Source: Clostridia bacterium
GTDB taxonomy: Bacteria; Bacillota; Clostridia; Christensenellales; Borkfalkiaceae
DNA length: 64,000 nucleotides
Direction of reading: 5' to 3'
NCBI GenBank assembly: GCA_900771345.1
Contig: CAAGNQ010000063.1
Span: 34,907 to 98,906, forward strand
The position numbers and the translations under genes are program-made. Of the stretch, positions 9,290 to 18,370 are shown one piece after another. The notes under the pieces were generated by a model, which saw nothing but the letters and a program-made list of their open reading frames with translations, searched no databases and was not told the DNA's origin. Numbering within the stretch: position 1 is the first letter of the stretch; each line of letters begins with the position of its first letter.

Positions 9290-9805
9290 TTAACTTAAAA
9301 TTTCATAACTGATTAAAACGTTTCCTTGAGTAATAAATCTCACGTTGTCATTTTCATTAAACTTAGGAAACTCTTTTTCATAAAACACTAAAACCTTTCG
9401 CTCGTAAAAATCCTTTTTATACTTATTCCACTCTAGAAAAATTAGCGCCTTAAAATCTACGCCGTCTTTTTCTTGCAAATCTTCGTCGTACTCGAAAAAA
9501 CTTGCAGTTGACGTTTCCCTTATTCCCGTTTCAAGATTGTAAAGCAAATGATAATACCTATTTACCCTCTTAAACTTTATACCTAAGTATATAAAGGAAA
9601 ATGCCGTAAACACGAACGTTATTGCATATTGGATAATCTTTACAGTAGCGATTTTGGGCGATCTATAAGGCAAGGTTAAATACCATACGAGTAGCCCTAC
9701 GCTAACTGCTATAAACACACCTAAAAGCACTAGATATAAGGCGAGCGTCTTTTTTCTCTGAATTTTTGCCCTAAATAGTTCCTCTCTGTCGTAATATTCT
9801 ACCAT
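9290..9805 (-). CDS. Small membrane protein of unknown function
   Basis: 171 residues with a basic N-terminus, two predicted membrane helices (about 20-43 and 58-79), then a soluble C-terminal domain of about 90 residues ending in ISYEILS. No family recognised. SD GGAGAAAAG and an ATG at 9805. It lies 12 bases after the next membrane-protein gene and shares the operon with signal peptidase I, so a role at the cytoplasmic membrane is likely but undefined. Confidence 0.7.
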   Translation of the reverse strand: MVEYYDREELFRAKIQRKKTLALYLVLLGVFIAVSVGLLVWYLTLPYRSPKIATVKIIQYAITFVFTAFSFIYLGIKFKRVNRYYHLLYNLETGIRETSTASFFEYDEDLQEKDGVDFKALIFLEWNKYKKDFYERKVLVFYEKEFPKFNENDNVRFITQGNVLISYEILS

Positions 9806-9817
9806 CTCTTTTCTCCA

Positions 9818-10276
9818 CTACTTGTAATCGGTTTTGATTTTTTCTAACCCGTTATCCGTCTTGCGATAAAGTTCAAACCTATCTTCAAACTCAGCCATAA
9901 TTAGATTAGGATTTTGTTTAACCTCATAATACTTTGGCTGTTCTTCTTTATTTTCTTGTTTTTGACCTTCCTCACTAAATTCATTTTCTCTCTGCTTTTC
10001 TTTTTGCCTTCTTTTTTTGCCGTCGATTCTAAACAATTTGCGAAAGGTTACCACCACTGCAAATATAAGCGATAGTGCAAAAAGTACTAGAAACACGTCC
10101 CTTAAAATAGGCGTTTTTGAAACTGTTCCGGTTATGTATAAAATTGCATATACGACTGCTACAAGTAGTGCCAAATATAAATTCAATATTGATATAACAG
10201 CGTATAAAGCCTTAAAAATCGTTTTACAAATTTTTTTAATTATTCCTAAAAAAAATCGGTTTTTGTATAAAATCAT
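9818..10276 (-). CDS. Small membrane protein of unknown function
   Basis: 152 residues, with an amphipathic basic N-terminus, two hydrophobic segments (about 20-50 and 58-76) and a highly charged Lys/Glu/Gln-rich cytoplasmic stretch (about 80-115) before a short C-terminal domain. Its start overlaps the signal peptidase stop as ATGA, showing translational coupling. No family recognised. Confidence 0.7.
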   Translation of the reverse strand: MILYKNRFFLGIIKKICKTIFKALYAVISILNLYLALLVAVVYAILYITGTVSKTPILRDVFLVLFALSLIFAVVVTFRKLFRIDGKKRRQKEKQRENEFSEEGQKQENKEEQPKYYEVKQNPNLIMAEFEDRFELYRKTDNGLEKIKTDYK

Positions 10277-10908
10277 TTCGTACCTCTTCCTAGCCTATAA
10301 ATAAACTGCGTAAACCACATATAATTTTTAGAATTTTCCTCTACCACGCCTACTATCTCTTCTTTCGTGCAAGGTCCATAGGCTTGGTCACGGCTATCTC
10401 TACTTATCCCTCTATTATCCCCTAAAAAGAAAACTTCGCCCTCTTTAAGTTGCCATTTAGATAACCCACTATCTTCAGGTTGTGGCGTGGTGATTACCTG
10501 CTCGGAAAAATATGCTTCCTCCAACTTTTCACCGTTAATAAAAACGAATCCCTCTTTAATCTCAACCGTATCGCCGTCCATTGCAATAAGGCGTTTTATT
10601 ATATATTTGCCATCATTATTTTGGTCAATAATGATTATATCCCCACGCTCTGCCGTTTGTTTTTTATTCACAACGAGCACGTCACCAGATTGAAGGGTAG
10701 GCTCCATTGACGCACCGACAACTCGAACTAGAAAAAATACTTGGGTATTTAAGTATAACACTACAGCAACAAACACTGCTATTATACCTATAAATATGAA
10801 AAATCCTAGGTTGGATTTTTTTTCGTCACCACCATTTTCAATAGGGGTTTGAGAGTCCATTTGCTCGGTTAAAACTACCTCTTCATCTAGTCTATTTATC
10901 TCGCTCAT
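10273..10908 (-). CDS. lepB: Signal peptidase I (Ser/Lys type)
   Basis: 211 residues from the ATG at 10908; an earlier in-frame start would lie deep inside the DUF951 gene. It has one membrane anchor (about 36-58), the box with catalytic Ser67 (GASMEPTL), the general base Lys105 in KYIIKRLIA and the GDNRGISRDSR box (163-173). It removes signal peptides from secreted proteins. Unlike the two other S26-family proteins in the window, it has the standard Ser-Lys dyad. It overlaps the DUF951 gene by 17 bases. Confidence 0.93.
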   Translation of the reverse strand: MSEINRLDEEVVLTEQMDSQTPIENGGDEKKSNLGFFIFIGIIAVFVAVVLYLNTQVFFLVRVVGASMEPTLQSGDVLVVNKKQTAERGDIIIIDQNNDGKYIIKRLIAMDGDTVEIKEGFVFINGEKLEEAYFSEQVITTPQPEDSGLSKWQLKEGEVFFLGDNRGISRDSRDQAYGPCTKEEIVGVVEENSKNYMWFTQFIYRLGRGTK

Positions 10909-11086
10909 TAATATCGATATACTCCTTTGCCATTTTTTTAACCTCTTCAACCGTTAAAAAAATAGCCCGTCCACACTTAGTGCATTTTAATTTTATATCA
11001 GCACCCGTCCTCGCAACCACCCATTGATTAGAGCCACAGGCGTGATTTTTTTTGGAAATTATCTTCCCTCCAACACTATACGTCAT
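10892..11086 (-). CDS. DUF951 family protein (YyzM-like)
   Basis: 64 residues. The pattern KKNHACGSNQW, RTGADIKLKC and CTKCGRAIFL marks the DUF951 family. The cysteines suggest a small metal-binding or nucleic-acid-binding fold, but function is unknown. The SD is weak (AAAGG). The 3' end overlaps the signal peptidase start. Confidence 0.85.
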   Translation of the reverse strand: MTYSVGGKIISKKNHACGSNQWVVARTGADIKLKCTKCGRAIFLTVEEVKKMAKEYIDINERDK

Positions 11087-11110
11087 AAATTATACCTTTA
11101 ATTGCACCGA

Positions 11111-12799
11111 TTAAACCCAAAGTGCGTTGTTGATTAAAAACTTATTATGGTCGCAAATAAACTCTATTGCCTCAACCTTTTCATAACTCTTTAACGAAAT
11201 TCCTTGCTCGGTCTTAAACTTATTAATCTCAATCTGAACGTTCTGCCAAACCTCATCACCTAGCAAACTCACGTTATTGATATATTCAACCTTTTCACCA
11301 AAATAATCGCACACAAGTTTAACCTGCATTGCCCCACTCTCTTTAGCGTATATATCGAACATAAGCATTGCGTCGTCTTGAGGCTTATCGGTGGTAGCGT
11401 TGATTTTAAAGGTTAAAAGTCCGTTCTCGCAAGATACTCCTTCCATTCCCATAGGACCTTTTTTAACTTCAACGATATTTCTTTTATCCGAATTTATATT
11501 GATAAGCCGTTGTCCCTTTTGGTCTGCTGAAGTAAACACGCTCTCGCTATTTTTCTCTCTTGACGAATAAATCAGTTTTGATTTGTACGACAGCGCAACC
11601 TCCTCTTTATTAAAGCGCTTTGCCACGATATTCGAGCCTATGGAATAGCCGTTTTTAAATGTTATTTGAACAAAAGACATAACTATTTCCGACTCGAAAT
11701 ATGGTGCATATTCGAACATATATTCACCTGTTTTATCATTTAATTTCCAGTCGGTAAGTTTATGCCAACAACGAATAGCACTTCTCGTCGTTTGCTCACA
11801 AACGTAAGCGTCAACCATCTTAACGTTTTTATCTTTGCAAATAGCAGTAACTATTATTTTGCCGTCTACGCATTCAATCTTGGTATCAATATAAACTGGC
11901 AAACTAGAAGTTTTCGTTCCCATATTGCTATCAAAGAATATCATTGCCGAGTTGAAAGCGTTTTCACTAATAGTGTCAATATACCCAACTGAATAGTTTA
12001 CTGCACTATAAATTTCCTCTTTCATATGCGAAACCGTGTCATAAGCACGGTCGCAATCGTAATAATTACTGTTGGTGGCAACCAAAATCAAGGTCGGGCA
12101 AGTAATATGCTGTGCGTACGACTGAGGGTCAATCCCTGCAATATACTTAAACATCTCGTCAGAAAACTGTGGCTCAACTTGCCCAGCAAACTTATCGATT
12201 CCTCTGTACCCCGTCCAACCGGTATTAAGCGCAAAAACAGCGCAGTCTAACTCCTTGTCCATTCCTGCAACCTGCCACATAGCAGTTGCAGATTCGCCAA
12301 CAGCAAATGCACCTACCTTTTTTATATCAGGCATTGATTTTAAAAATGCTAGTGCATATCTTAAAGCAACGCTCCACTCATACCAACAGGTTGACTTGGC
12401 GTCGTTTTCAACTTTATAAAGGTTTTCCTTAACAACCTCGTAATTCGCATAAGCAATTTTTTCTGGATATTTGGTGTAATTTGCAAACTCACTTTTACCA
12501 CAAATATCAACGGCGTAAACTAGATAGCCCTTATCTGCAATAACCTTTAGCAAATCGAGGTTAAAACTATCCCCTAAATCAGAAACATATAAAATGGCTT
12601 TCTTGGTTTTTGCTTTTTCGCTTTTAACGAGTTTGCCAAAAATTTGAACTCTCTCCTCGCCAACCGTTCTACCGTTTATAAAAATATCACGAATGGAATA
12701 ATCTTCGTCATTAGTGCCTGAAACTATCTGTTCGTTAAAATCTTTTTCGACCGAGAAATCTTTCCAAATTGAAGTAGGGGTTAATATTGTGCCTGCCAT
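11111..12799 (-). CDS. Alpha/beta-hydrolase-fold protein with C-terminal beta domain
   Basis: 562 residues. Residues about 80-290 look like an alpha/beta hydrolase related to dienelactone hydrolases and esterases: KKAILYVSDLGD strand, YAVDICG, and the nucleophile elbow GESATA, which departs from the usual GxSxG at its last position. The C-terminal half (about 300-562) is beta-rich with a jelly-roll look. No signal peptide is present. Substrate unknown. It is the first gene of the packed cluster; SD AAAGGA. Activity of the atypical elbow is uncertain. Confidence 0.65.
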   Translation of the reverse strand: MAGTILTPTSIWKDFSVEKDFNEQIVSGTNDEDYSIRDIFINGRTVGEERVQIFGKLVKSEKAKTKKAILYVSDLGDSFNLDLLKVIADKGYLVYAVDICGKSEFANYTKYPEKIAYANYEVVKENLYKVENDAKSTCWYEWSVALRYALAFLKSMPDIKKVGAFAVGESATAMWQVAGMDKELDCAVFALNTGWTGYRGIDKFAGQVEPQFSDEMFKYIAGIDPQSYAQHITCPTLILVATNSNYYDCDRAYDTVSHMKEEIYSAVNYSVGYIDTISENAFNSAMIFFDSNMGTKTSSLPVYIDTKIECVDGKIIVTAICKDKNVKMVDAYVCEQTTRSAIRCWHKLTDWKLNDKTGEYMFEYAPYFESEIVMSFVQITFKNGYSIGSNIVAKRFNKEEVALSYKSKLIYSSREKNSESVFTSADQKGQRLININSDKRNIVEVKKGPMGMEGVSCENGLLTFKINATTDKPQDDAMLMFDIYAKESGAMQVKLVCDYFGEKVEYINNVSLLGDEVWQNVQIEINKFKTEQGISLKSYEKVEAIEFICDHNKFLINNALWV

Positions 12800-12830
12800 A
12801 AATACCTTTTATCCTTTCCTTTAACCTTGA

Positions 12831-12886
12831 ATAAACTGCTTAAAATTACTTCGTTTAATATTAAATCGAAAAAATTTGCAGTTTAT
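12831..12886. repeat. Interrupted 56-bp palindrome upstream of the hydrolase gene
   Basis: The outer arms ATAAACTGC (12831-12839) and GCAGTTTAT (12878-12886) match perfectly, and the interior is further self-complementary around TTTAATATTAAA. It lies in the 5' untranslated region of the minus-strand hydrolase cluster and between two divergent genes. It could be an RNA hairpin or a regulator site. The rest of the 12800-13056 gap is AT-rich with no convincing consensus promoter. Confidence 0.6.
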
Positions 12887-13056
12887 AGTTGATTTTTATT
12901 TTACTTTCGTTTATAATATTCCTTACTCTATTTTGCTAAAAAAGTGTGCAGTGGCGTATTATATATAATTAATTTATATTATATAACAATTATATAGCCA
13001 AATGCAAGCATTTTTTACAAAATCATTAAATTGCACAATTTACTTAAGGAAGAATT

Positions 13057-14736
13057 ATGACCTGTTCTTATTCAAAGGATTTTTCCAAATCGACATTTAC
13101 TAATATTGAAAATGCCTTCATAAAAGAATACCTGCCACTTGCGTCGGGTGATGCCGTAAAGGTTTATCTTTACGGGCTTTTTCTTTGCCAAAATCCTGAG
13201 TTTGACCAGTCGTTAGAAGATATTGCATCTCATCTTCAACTAGATATAAAAATCGTTAAGGATTGCTTTACTTTTTGGGAAGAATTTGGGCTTGTGATGG
13301 TGCTGTCTGACCAGCCTTTTTCCGTGCAATATCAGCCGATAAATTCGCTATCAAGTTCAAAACCTAGAAAATATAAGGCTGAAAAATATACAGAGTTTTC
13401 TAAAAGTCTTCAAACGATTATTCCAACTAGAATGATTTCTACTAACGAGTTTACCGAATACTTTTCTATAATGGAAACGTACGCAATTAAGCCTGACGCA
13501 ATGCTTATGATTGTTAAGTATTGTGCTGACAGAAAAGGGTCTGATATAGGTTATAGATACATATCGAAAGTGGCAAAAGACTTTGGCATTCGTGGGATAA
13601 CTACTGTCGATAAGGTTGAAATTGAACTATCTTCTCACCTATCTAAAGCAGGGGTTATAGAAAAAATCTTAAAAGCGCTCTCGCTTAAACGCCAGCCTGA
13701 AATTGATGATTCAAGACTTTTAGAAAAGTGGACGCAAGAGTTGGGTTTTGAAACGGAAAATATTATTTTTGCAGCTTCAAAAATTAAAAAAGGTAGCATA
13801 AATAAACTTGATGAATTTATGCTTGAACTATATTCTCTAAAGAGTTTTTCAAAAGAGGAAATTGCCGAGTATATGGATAGAAAACAGTCTATATTTGATT
13901 TGGCAATAAAAATCAACAAATCTCTATCGGTTTACGTTGACGTTATTGATACTGAAGTTGACAATTATATTAACAAATGGTTATCTTTTGGGTTTGCCGA
14001 AGATGCTCTTTTATCGGTTGCTAATCATTGCTTTAGAGAGGGGCTAAACTCGCTAAAGGATATGGACGAATTACTGGTTACTTTGCGCAATCGTGGATTT
14101 ATTGACCTATCAAGCATATGCGACCATTTTGATAGAGAAAAAGCCGACGTTGAGTTTATTAAAAAACTGCTAATTAATGCAGGCGTTAGTGGCAAACCTA
14201 ACAGTTGGCACAAGGAAAACCTTAATATGTGGAGAAGTTGGAATTTTTCAGACGAACTAATTTTAGAAGCGTCAAAACTCTCTTCAGGAAAAAGCAACCC
14301 TATTGCATACGTGAACGGAATTTTAAGCAACTGGAAAAACAATAATCTTTATAATCTTTCTGACATTGAAACGAATAATAATAAGGAAAGCGTTTCGCCT
14401 GAAACGTATAATCGTGAGTACGAAAGAAGAAAAATGGTTGCTCATTCAAGAGCGCAAAAAAATATGGATAGAGCAAGTGAGCAGGAAGGATTTTTAGAAA
14501 ATTATAAGCGTCTAAACAGTATTGAAAAAGACCTCGCTTTTGCAGAAATTGCAGGAAATAATCAGTTGTTATTATCTCTTGAGAACGAAAAGAAGGATAT
14601 TGCTAAAAACATTAGTAAAATCCTTGCAAAAATTAATCTTACTTTTGAGGATTTATCACCTAAATTCGCTTGTGAAAAGTGTAAGGACACCGGTTACGTT
14701 GGCTCAGAGCGATGCGATTGTTACGATAAAAAATAA
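13057..14736 (+). CDS. DnaD-like replication protein fused to a DnaC-type N-terminal domain
   Basis: 559 residues. The N-terminal part (about 15-110) is a winged-helix DnaD/DnaB2-like domain. Two DnaD-type helical repeats lie around 130-300 and 300-430. Residues about 440-559 resemble the N-terminal domain of clostridial DnaC-type loaders: a charged coiled coil, then the zinc motif CEKCKDTGYV...CDC. The protein ends two residues after that motif, exactly where the AAA+ ATPase would begin. A strong terminator follows, so the ATPase is missing here. Probable role: primosome assembly and helicase recruitment. SD AAGGA. Confidence 0.8.
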   Translation: MTCSYSKDFSKSTFTNIENAFIKEYLPLASGDAVKVYLYGLFLCQNPEFDQSLEDIASHLQLDIKIVKDCFTFWEEFGLVMVLSDQPFSVQYQPINSLSSSKPRKYKAEKYTEFSKSLQTIIPTRMISTNEFTEYFSIMETYAIKPDAMLMIVKYCADRKGSDIGYRYISKVAKDFGIRGITTVDKVEIELSSHLSKAGVIEKILKALSLKRQPEIDDSRLLEKWTQELGFETENIIFAASKIKKGSINKLDEFMLELYSLKSFSKEEIAEYMDRKQSIFDLAIKINKSLSVYVDVIDTEVDNYINKWLSFGFAEDALLSVANHCFREGLNSLKDMDELLVTLRNRGFIDLSSICDHFDREKADVEFIKKLLINAGVSGKPNSWHKENLNMWRSWNFSDELILEASKLSSGKSNPIAYVNGILSNWKNNNLYNLSDIETNNNKESVSPETYNREYERRKMVAHSRAQKNMDRASEQEGFLENYKRLNSIEKDLAFAEIAGNNQLLLSLENEKKDIAKNISKILAKINLTFEDLSPKFACEKCKDTGYVGSERCDCYDKK

Positions 14737-14750
14737 TTACTATAAAAATC

Positions 14751-14780
14751 AAAAACTCCGAAAATTTTCGGAGTTTTTTT
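14751..14780. terminator. Bidirectional terminator between dnaD-like and citrate synthase genes
   Basis: Perfect palindrome AAAAACTCCGAAAATTTTCGGAGTTTTT with T-runs on both strands. It serves the plus-strand dnaD-like gene and the convergent citrate synthase gene. Confidence 0.9.
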
Positions 14781-14813
14781 GTTTACACATATTATTAATG
14801 ATTATGGGATTTT

Positions 14814-16172
14814 CTATCTTTGGCTTATAGGAAGATATTCGTTCCTGCCATTTGTAGATACGTATGCAGGACGGATAATCTTTCCGTTATTTAATAGTTC
14901 TTCCATTCTATGTGCCGACCAGCCTGAAATTCTTGCTACTGCAAACATAGGCGTGAACAATTCAACGGGTAATCCCAGCATATTATAAACAAAGCCACTA
15001 TAAAAGTCGATATTAGCAGAAACGCCTTTAACAACTTTTCTCTTTTGACAGATAAGTTTTTGAGAAATTTCTTCCACTTTGCTATAGAGTTTAAACTCTT
15101 TCATTCTACCCTTTTCGCTCGCTAGGTCTTTAACGAAGCCCTTAAATACTTTTGCTCTAGGGTCAGAGATTGAATAAACTGCGTGGCCCATTCCATAAAC
15201 TAAGCCAGTATGGTCATAACCCTCTCCTGCAAGAATTTTCGCAACGTAATTTTCTATCTCTTGGTCATCATCCCAGTTAGAAACGTGCTTTTTGATATCA
15301 GCCATCATTTCCATTGCCTTAATGTTTGCTCCACCGTGTTTTGGACCTTTTAGTGAGCAAAGCGCAGCAGTAATAGTTGAATATGTATCAGTACCTGCAC
15401 TCGTTACTACGTGAGTAGTAAAGGTTGAGTTGTTTCCACCACCGTGCTCAGCGTGAAGGATAAACGCAATATCTAAAATCTTTGCTTCGAGCGCCGTAAA
15501 CTTACTGTCTGGACGGAGCATATATAAAATATTTTCTGCCGTAGATAGACTTGGGTTAGGCCTATGAATAATCAAACTTTTGTTTTCGTTGTAGTGAAGA
15601 TGCGCGTTATACGCATAAACTGCAAAAATCGGCATTAATGCTACTAGCATTAAACTCTGCTCTAAAACGTTATCTAGCGAATTGTCAAGCGCGTGTTTAT
15701 CATAACTGTAAAGAGCCAAAATGCTCCTTGCAAGTGAGTTCATAATATCCTTATTAGGCGCTTTCATAATAACGTCACGAACAAAGTTTTTAGGAAGTTT
15801 TCTAAAACTAACTAAAAGCTTTTGAAACTCTAAAAGTTCATCTTTTGTAGGTAGTTTATTAAACATCAAAAGATAAGTCGCCTCTTCAAAGCCGAGTTTA
15901 AGATTATCGTCGTAATTATCAATCATTTTCCTAACGTCAATTCCACGGTAATAGAGTTCACCGTCGCAAGGAGTTAAAACCCCGTCAACCATTTTTTTAG
16001 CAATAACGTCAGAAATATCGGTAAGACCTGTTATAACGCCGGCACCACTTTCATCACGGAGTCCTCTTTTAACTTGATTCTTTTTATACGTTTCCTCTGT
16101 GAATTTTGGCGTCATTTTAAAAATCTCGGAGAGTTTTTTAACTTCTTCTACTTGATATTGACTATGTGCCAT
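14814..16172 (-). CDS. gltA: Citrate synthase (citrate/2-methylcitrate type)
   Basis: 452 residues. It condenses acetyl-CoA with oxaloacetate. The family signature HGGGNNSTFT near residue 240, GPKHGGANIKAMEMM near 285 and GMGHAVYSISDPRA near 335 are visible. Length matches the longer clostridial citrate synthases with an N-terminal helical extension. A strong SD (AAAGGAGG) and near-consensus promoter precede it. No aconitase or isocitrate dehydrogenase is in the window, so it stands alone and may feed glutamate synthesis and the arginine operon. Confidence 0.93.
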   Translation of the reverse strand: MAHSQYQVEEVKKLSEIFKMTPKFTEETYKKNQVKRGLRDESGAGVITGLTDISDVIAKKMVDGVLTPCDGELYYRGIDVRKMIDNYDDNLKLGFEEATYLLMFNKLPTKDELLEFQKLLVSFRKLPKNFVRDVIMKAPNKDIMNSLARSILALYSYDKHALDNSLDNVLEQSLMLVALMPIFAVYAYNAHLHYNENKSLIIHRPNPSLSTAENILYMLRPDSKFTALEAKILDIAFILHAEHGGGNNSTFTTHVVTSAGTDTYSTITAALCSLKGPKHGGANIKAMEMMADIKKHVSNWDDDQEIENYVAKILAGEGYDHTGLVYGMGHAVYSISDPRAKVFKGFVKDLASEKGRMKEFKLYSKVEEISQKLICQKRKVVKGVSANIDFYSGFVYNMLGLPVELFTPMFAVARISGWSAHRMEELLNNGKIIRPAYVSTNGRNEYLPISQR

Positions 16173-16200
16173 AACGCTTACCTCCTTTTATGTTTGTGTT

Positions 16201-16230
16201 ATTTTAGCATTTTCTTAGTTTGTATGTCAA
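16201..16230 (-). promoter_or_regulatory. Sigma-A promoter for citrate synthase
   Basis: On the minus strand TTGACA, an 18-base spacer and TAAAAT. It lies 29 bases upstream of the ATG. Confidence 0.75.
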
Positions 16231-16261
16231 ATATTTTTATATTCATTACGTTAATTTAATG

Positions 16262-16291
16262 AAAAAGAGGCTTAAAACAAGCCCCTTTTTT
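16262..16291 (-). terminator. Terminator after hom
   Basis: Hairpin with arms AAGGGGCTT and AAGCCTCTT on the minus strand followed by T5. It separates hom from the citrate synthase promoter. Confidence 0.75.
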
Positions 16292-16303
16292 ATAATTCAT
16301 CAT

Positions 16304-17584
16304 TTAATCCTCAATCCTAATCATTCCCTGAACTGCATAAACCTCGTTAAGAGTTTCTAGTTTTTGAAGGCTCTTTTTAACCAAACTCTCTTTGCAAAGG
16401 TGGGTTGTGATAATTACCTGCGCAGAATTTTCGCCCGTTGCAACCTGTTTTACCTCTAAAATACTTACGCTATTTTTTGCAAATACTCCAGAAATTTTTG
16501 ATAAAACACCAGGCTTGTCCACAACTGACAATCTCAAATAGTATTTAGAATTAAAGTCGTCAACAAACTTAGTTGCTTGATTTCCTTTTTTGTTGTTTTC
16601 AAAATTAGCATAGAAATATCTATCGTGTTTTGCGGCAAATATTACGTCAGAAACGATTGCACTGCCCGTAGGAAGTGCGCCTGCTCCTCTACCGTAAAGC
16701 ATAATTTCTCCAACTGCATCGCCAACTAAATGGACTGCGTTAAACGAATCGTTAACAACGGCTAGTGGGTCAGAATCCTTAACGAACGTCGGATGAACTC
16801 TAACTTCAACCCCTCTTTCCGTATCCTTGCCGATACCTAAAAGTTTAAGGGTGTATCCCATTTCTTTACCACGAGCAATATCCTCTTTATCTATGTTGGT
16901 GATTCCCTCTCTATAAACGTTTTCAATGCAAACCTTTTTATTAAAAGCAAGACTTGAAAGAATTGAAAGTTTATAGGTTGCATCAAACCCCTCTACGTCG
17001 GCAGTAGGGTTAAATTCTGCATAACCTAGTCTTTGAGCCTCTTTTAAAGCCTCCTCATAACTTGAGCCTTCGTTTGCCATTTTGGTTAAAATATAGTTGG
17101 TTGTGCCGTTAATAATACCTTTAATGGATAAAATTTTGTTGGCTTGCATACCCTCTTGAAGAGTTCTTATGATAGGAACGCCACCAACACAACTTGCCTC
17201 GAAGAAAAGCCCTGCATTCATCTTTTTTGCCTCTTCTTCAAGTTCTGGCCAGTGTTTAGCGAATAGTTCCTTGTTCGAAGTTACAACCGTCTTACCACTT
17301 TTTAACGCCTTTAACACGAAAGTTTTTGCAACGGTTGTGCCACCGATAACTTCAACAACAATATCAACGTTAGGGTTAGAAACAACTTCCTCTATGCTCG
17401 ATGCAATTTGGCTTTCGTCAATCCCTAAAGAAAGGGCTCTTTCAACGTTCTTTTCTAACACGCACTCTACCGTTAAGTCGACCCCTTGAGTTTTCTTAAA
17501 GTATTCCCTTTTCTCCGTAAGTATTTGATAAGTTCCACCACCTACTACACCGAGTCCTAAAATAGCAACGCCTGCTTTTTTCAT
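16304..17584 (-). CDS. hom: Homoserine dehydrogenase
   Basis: 426 residues. The start is the ATG at 17584 with GGAGG five bases before it; the in-frame TTG at 17596 contains that SD and is rejected. The Rossmann motif GLGVVGGGTY is near residue 10, the catalytic domain includes GIINGTTNYILTKM, and a C-terminal ACT domain (about 345-426) allows amino-acid feedback. It makes homoserine for threonine, methionine and isoleucine. It follows coaX by 13 bases. Confidence 0.95.
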   Translation of the reverse strand: MKKAGVAILGLGVVGGGTYQILTEKREYFKKTQGVDLTVECVLEKNVERALSLGIDESQIASSIEEVVSNPNVDIVVEVIGGTTVAKTFVLKALKSGKTVVTSNKELFAKHWPELEEEAKKMNAGLFFEASCVGGVPIIRTLQEGMQANKILSIKGIINGTTNYILTKMANEGSSYEEALKEAQRLGYAEFNPTADVEGFDATYKLSILSSLAFNKKVCIENVYREGITNIDKEDIARGKEMGYTLKLLGIGKDTERGVEVRVHPTFVKDSDPLAVVNDSFNAVHLVGDAVGEIMLYGRGAGALPTGSAIVSDVIFAAKHDRYFYANFENNKKGNQATKFVDDFNSKYYLRLSVVDKPGVLSKISGVFAKNSVSILEVKQVATGENSAQVIITTHLCKESLVKKSLQKLETLNEVYAVQGMIRIED

Positions 17585-17597
17585 AATAACCTCCAAG

Positions 17598-18365
17598 TTA
17601 TCTGTTTAATTCATAAATATACCTTAATCCGTCTAAAGTCAAAGTCCTGTCCACAGTGCTAATCGCTTTAACTTCTTTAGCAATTATCTCGCCAAGACCA
17701 CCGGTAGCAACCACTTTGATTTGCTCCAAATTAAGTTCTTGTTTTATCCTCTTAATAATGTTTTCCACAAGCCCTGCAAACCCGAAAATTATTCCCGATT
17801 GCATGCAATGCTTTGTATTTTTTCCGATTACTGTTTTTGGCGCATCAAGTTCTACCATTGGCAATTGCGCCGTCTTTGTTGCAAGCCCTTCAAGTGAAGT
17901 CTTTATCCCAGGCGCAATAACCACGCCTAAAAGTTCACTGTTTTCACTTATAATATCAAAAGTCGTCGCTGTGCCAAAATCTATCACGATTATCGGACCA
18001 CCATGCTTAGTATATGCTGACACGCTATTAACTATTATATCTGCCCCGACTTCTCTTGGGTTTTCTGCCTTTATGTTAAGCCCCGTCTTTATTCCCGGCC
18101 CTATCATTACAGGTGAAATTCCAAAGAAAAATTCACACATATGGCATATCGTATAGTTAAGCGCAGGAATAACCGAAGAAAATATTATTCCGTCAATTTG
18201 GCTCTTTTTTATATCCCTATCAGCCAAAAGCCCGACTAAAACCGAGCCGTACTCGTCGGCAGTTCTCGAGATTCTTGACGACACCCTAAATGATGCAACT
18301 AGTTTTTCTCCATCAAAAACACCGTACTTTATGTTAGTGTTTCCTAAATCTATCGCGAGTAACAT
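17598..18365 (-). CDS. coaX: Type III pantothenate kinase
   Basis: 255 residues. It phosphorylates pantothenate in the first step of CoA synthesis. The ASKHA-fold signatures are the N-terminal AIDLGNTNIKYGVF (4-17), the DFGTATTFD motif near residue 125 and VVATGGLGE near 220. Type III kinases are typical for Clostridia and are not feedback-inhibited by CoA. It is preceded by an ECF transporter gene, which suggests vitamin uptake linked to use. Confidence 0.95.
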   Translation of the reverse strand: MLLAIDLGNTNIKYGVFDGEKLVASFRVSSRISRTADEYGSVLVGLLADRDIKKSQIDGIIFSSVIPALNYTICHMCEFFFGISPVMIGPGIKTGLNIKAENPREVGADIIVNSVSAYTKHGGPIIVIDFGTATTFDIISENSELLGVVIAPGIKTSLEGLATKTAQLPMVELDAPKTVIGKNTKHCMQSGIIFGFAGLVENIIKRIKQELNLEQIKVVATGGLGEIIAKEVKAISTVDRTLTLDGLRYIYELNR

Positions 18366-18370
18366 TTTAT

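Noticed and set aside
17585..17596. TTG start for hom (and the same pattern at 18982 and 19214)
   Set aside because: The TTG is part of the TTGGAGG ribosome binding site; the ATG four codons later is the start.
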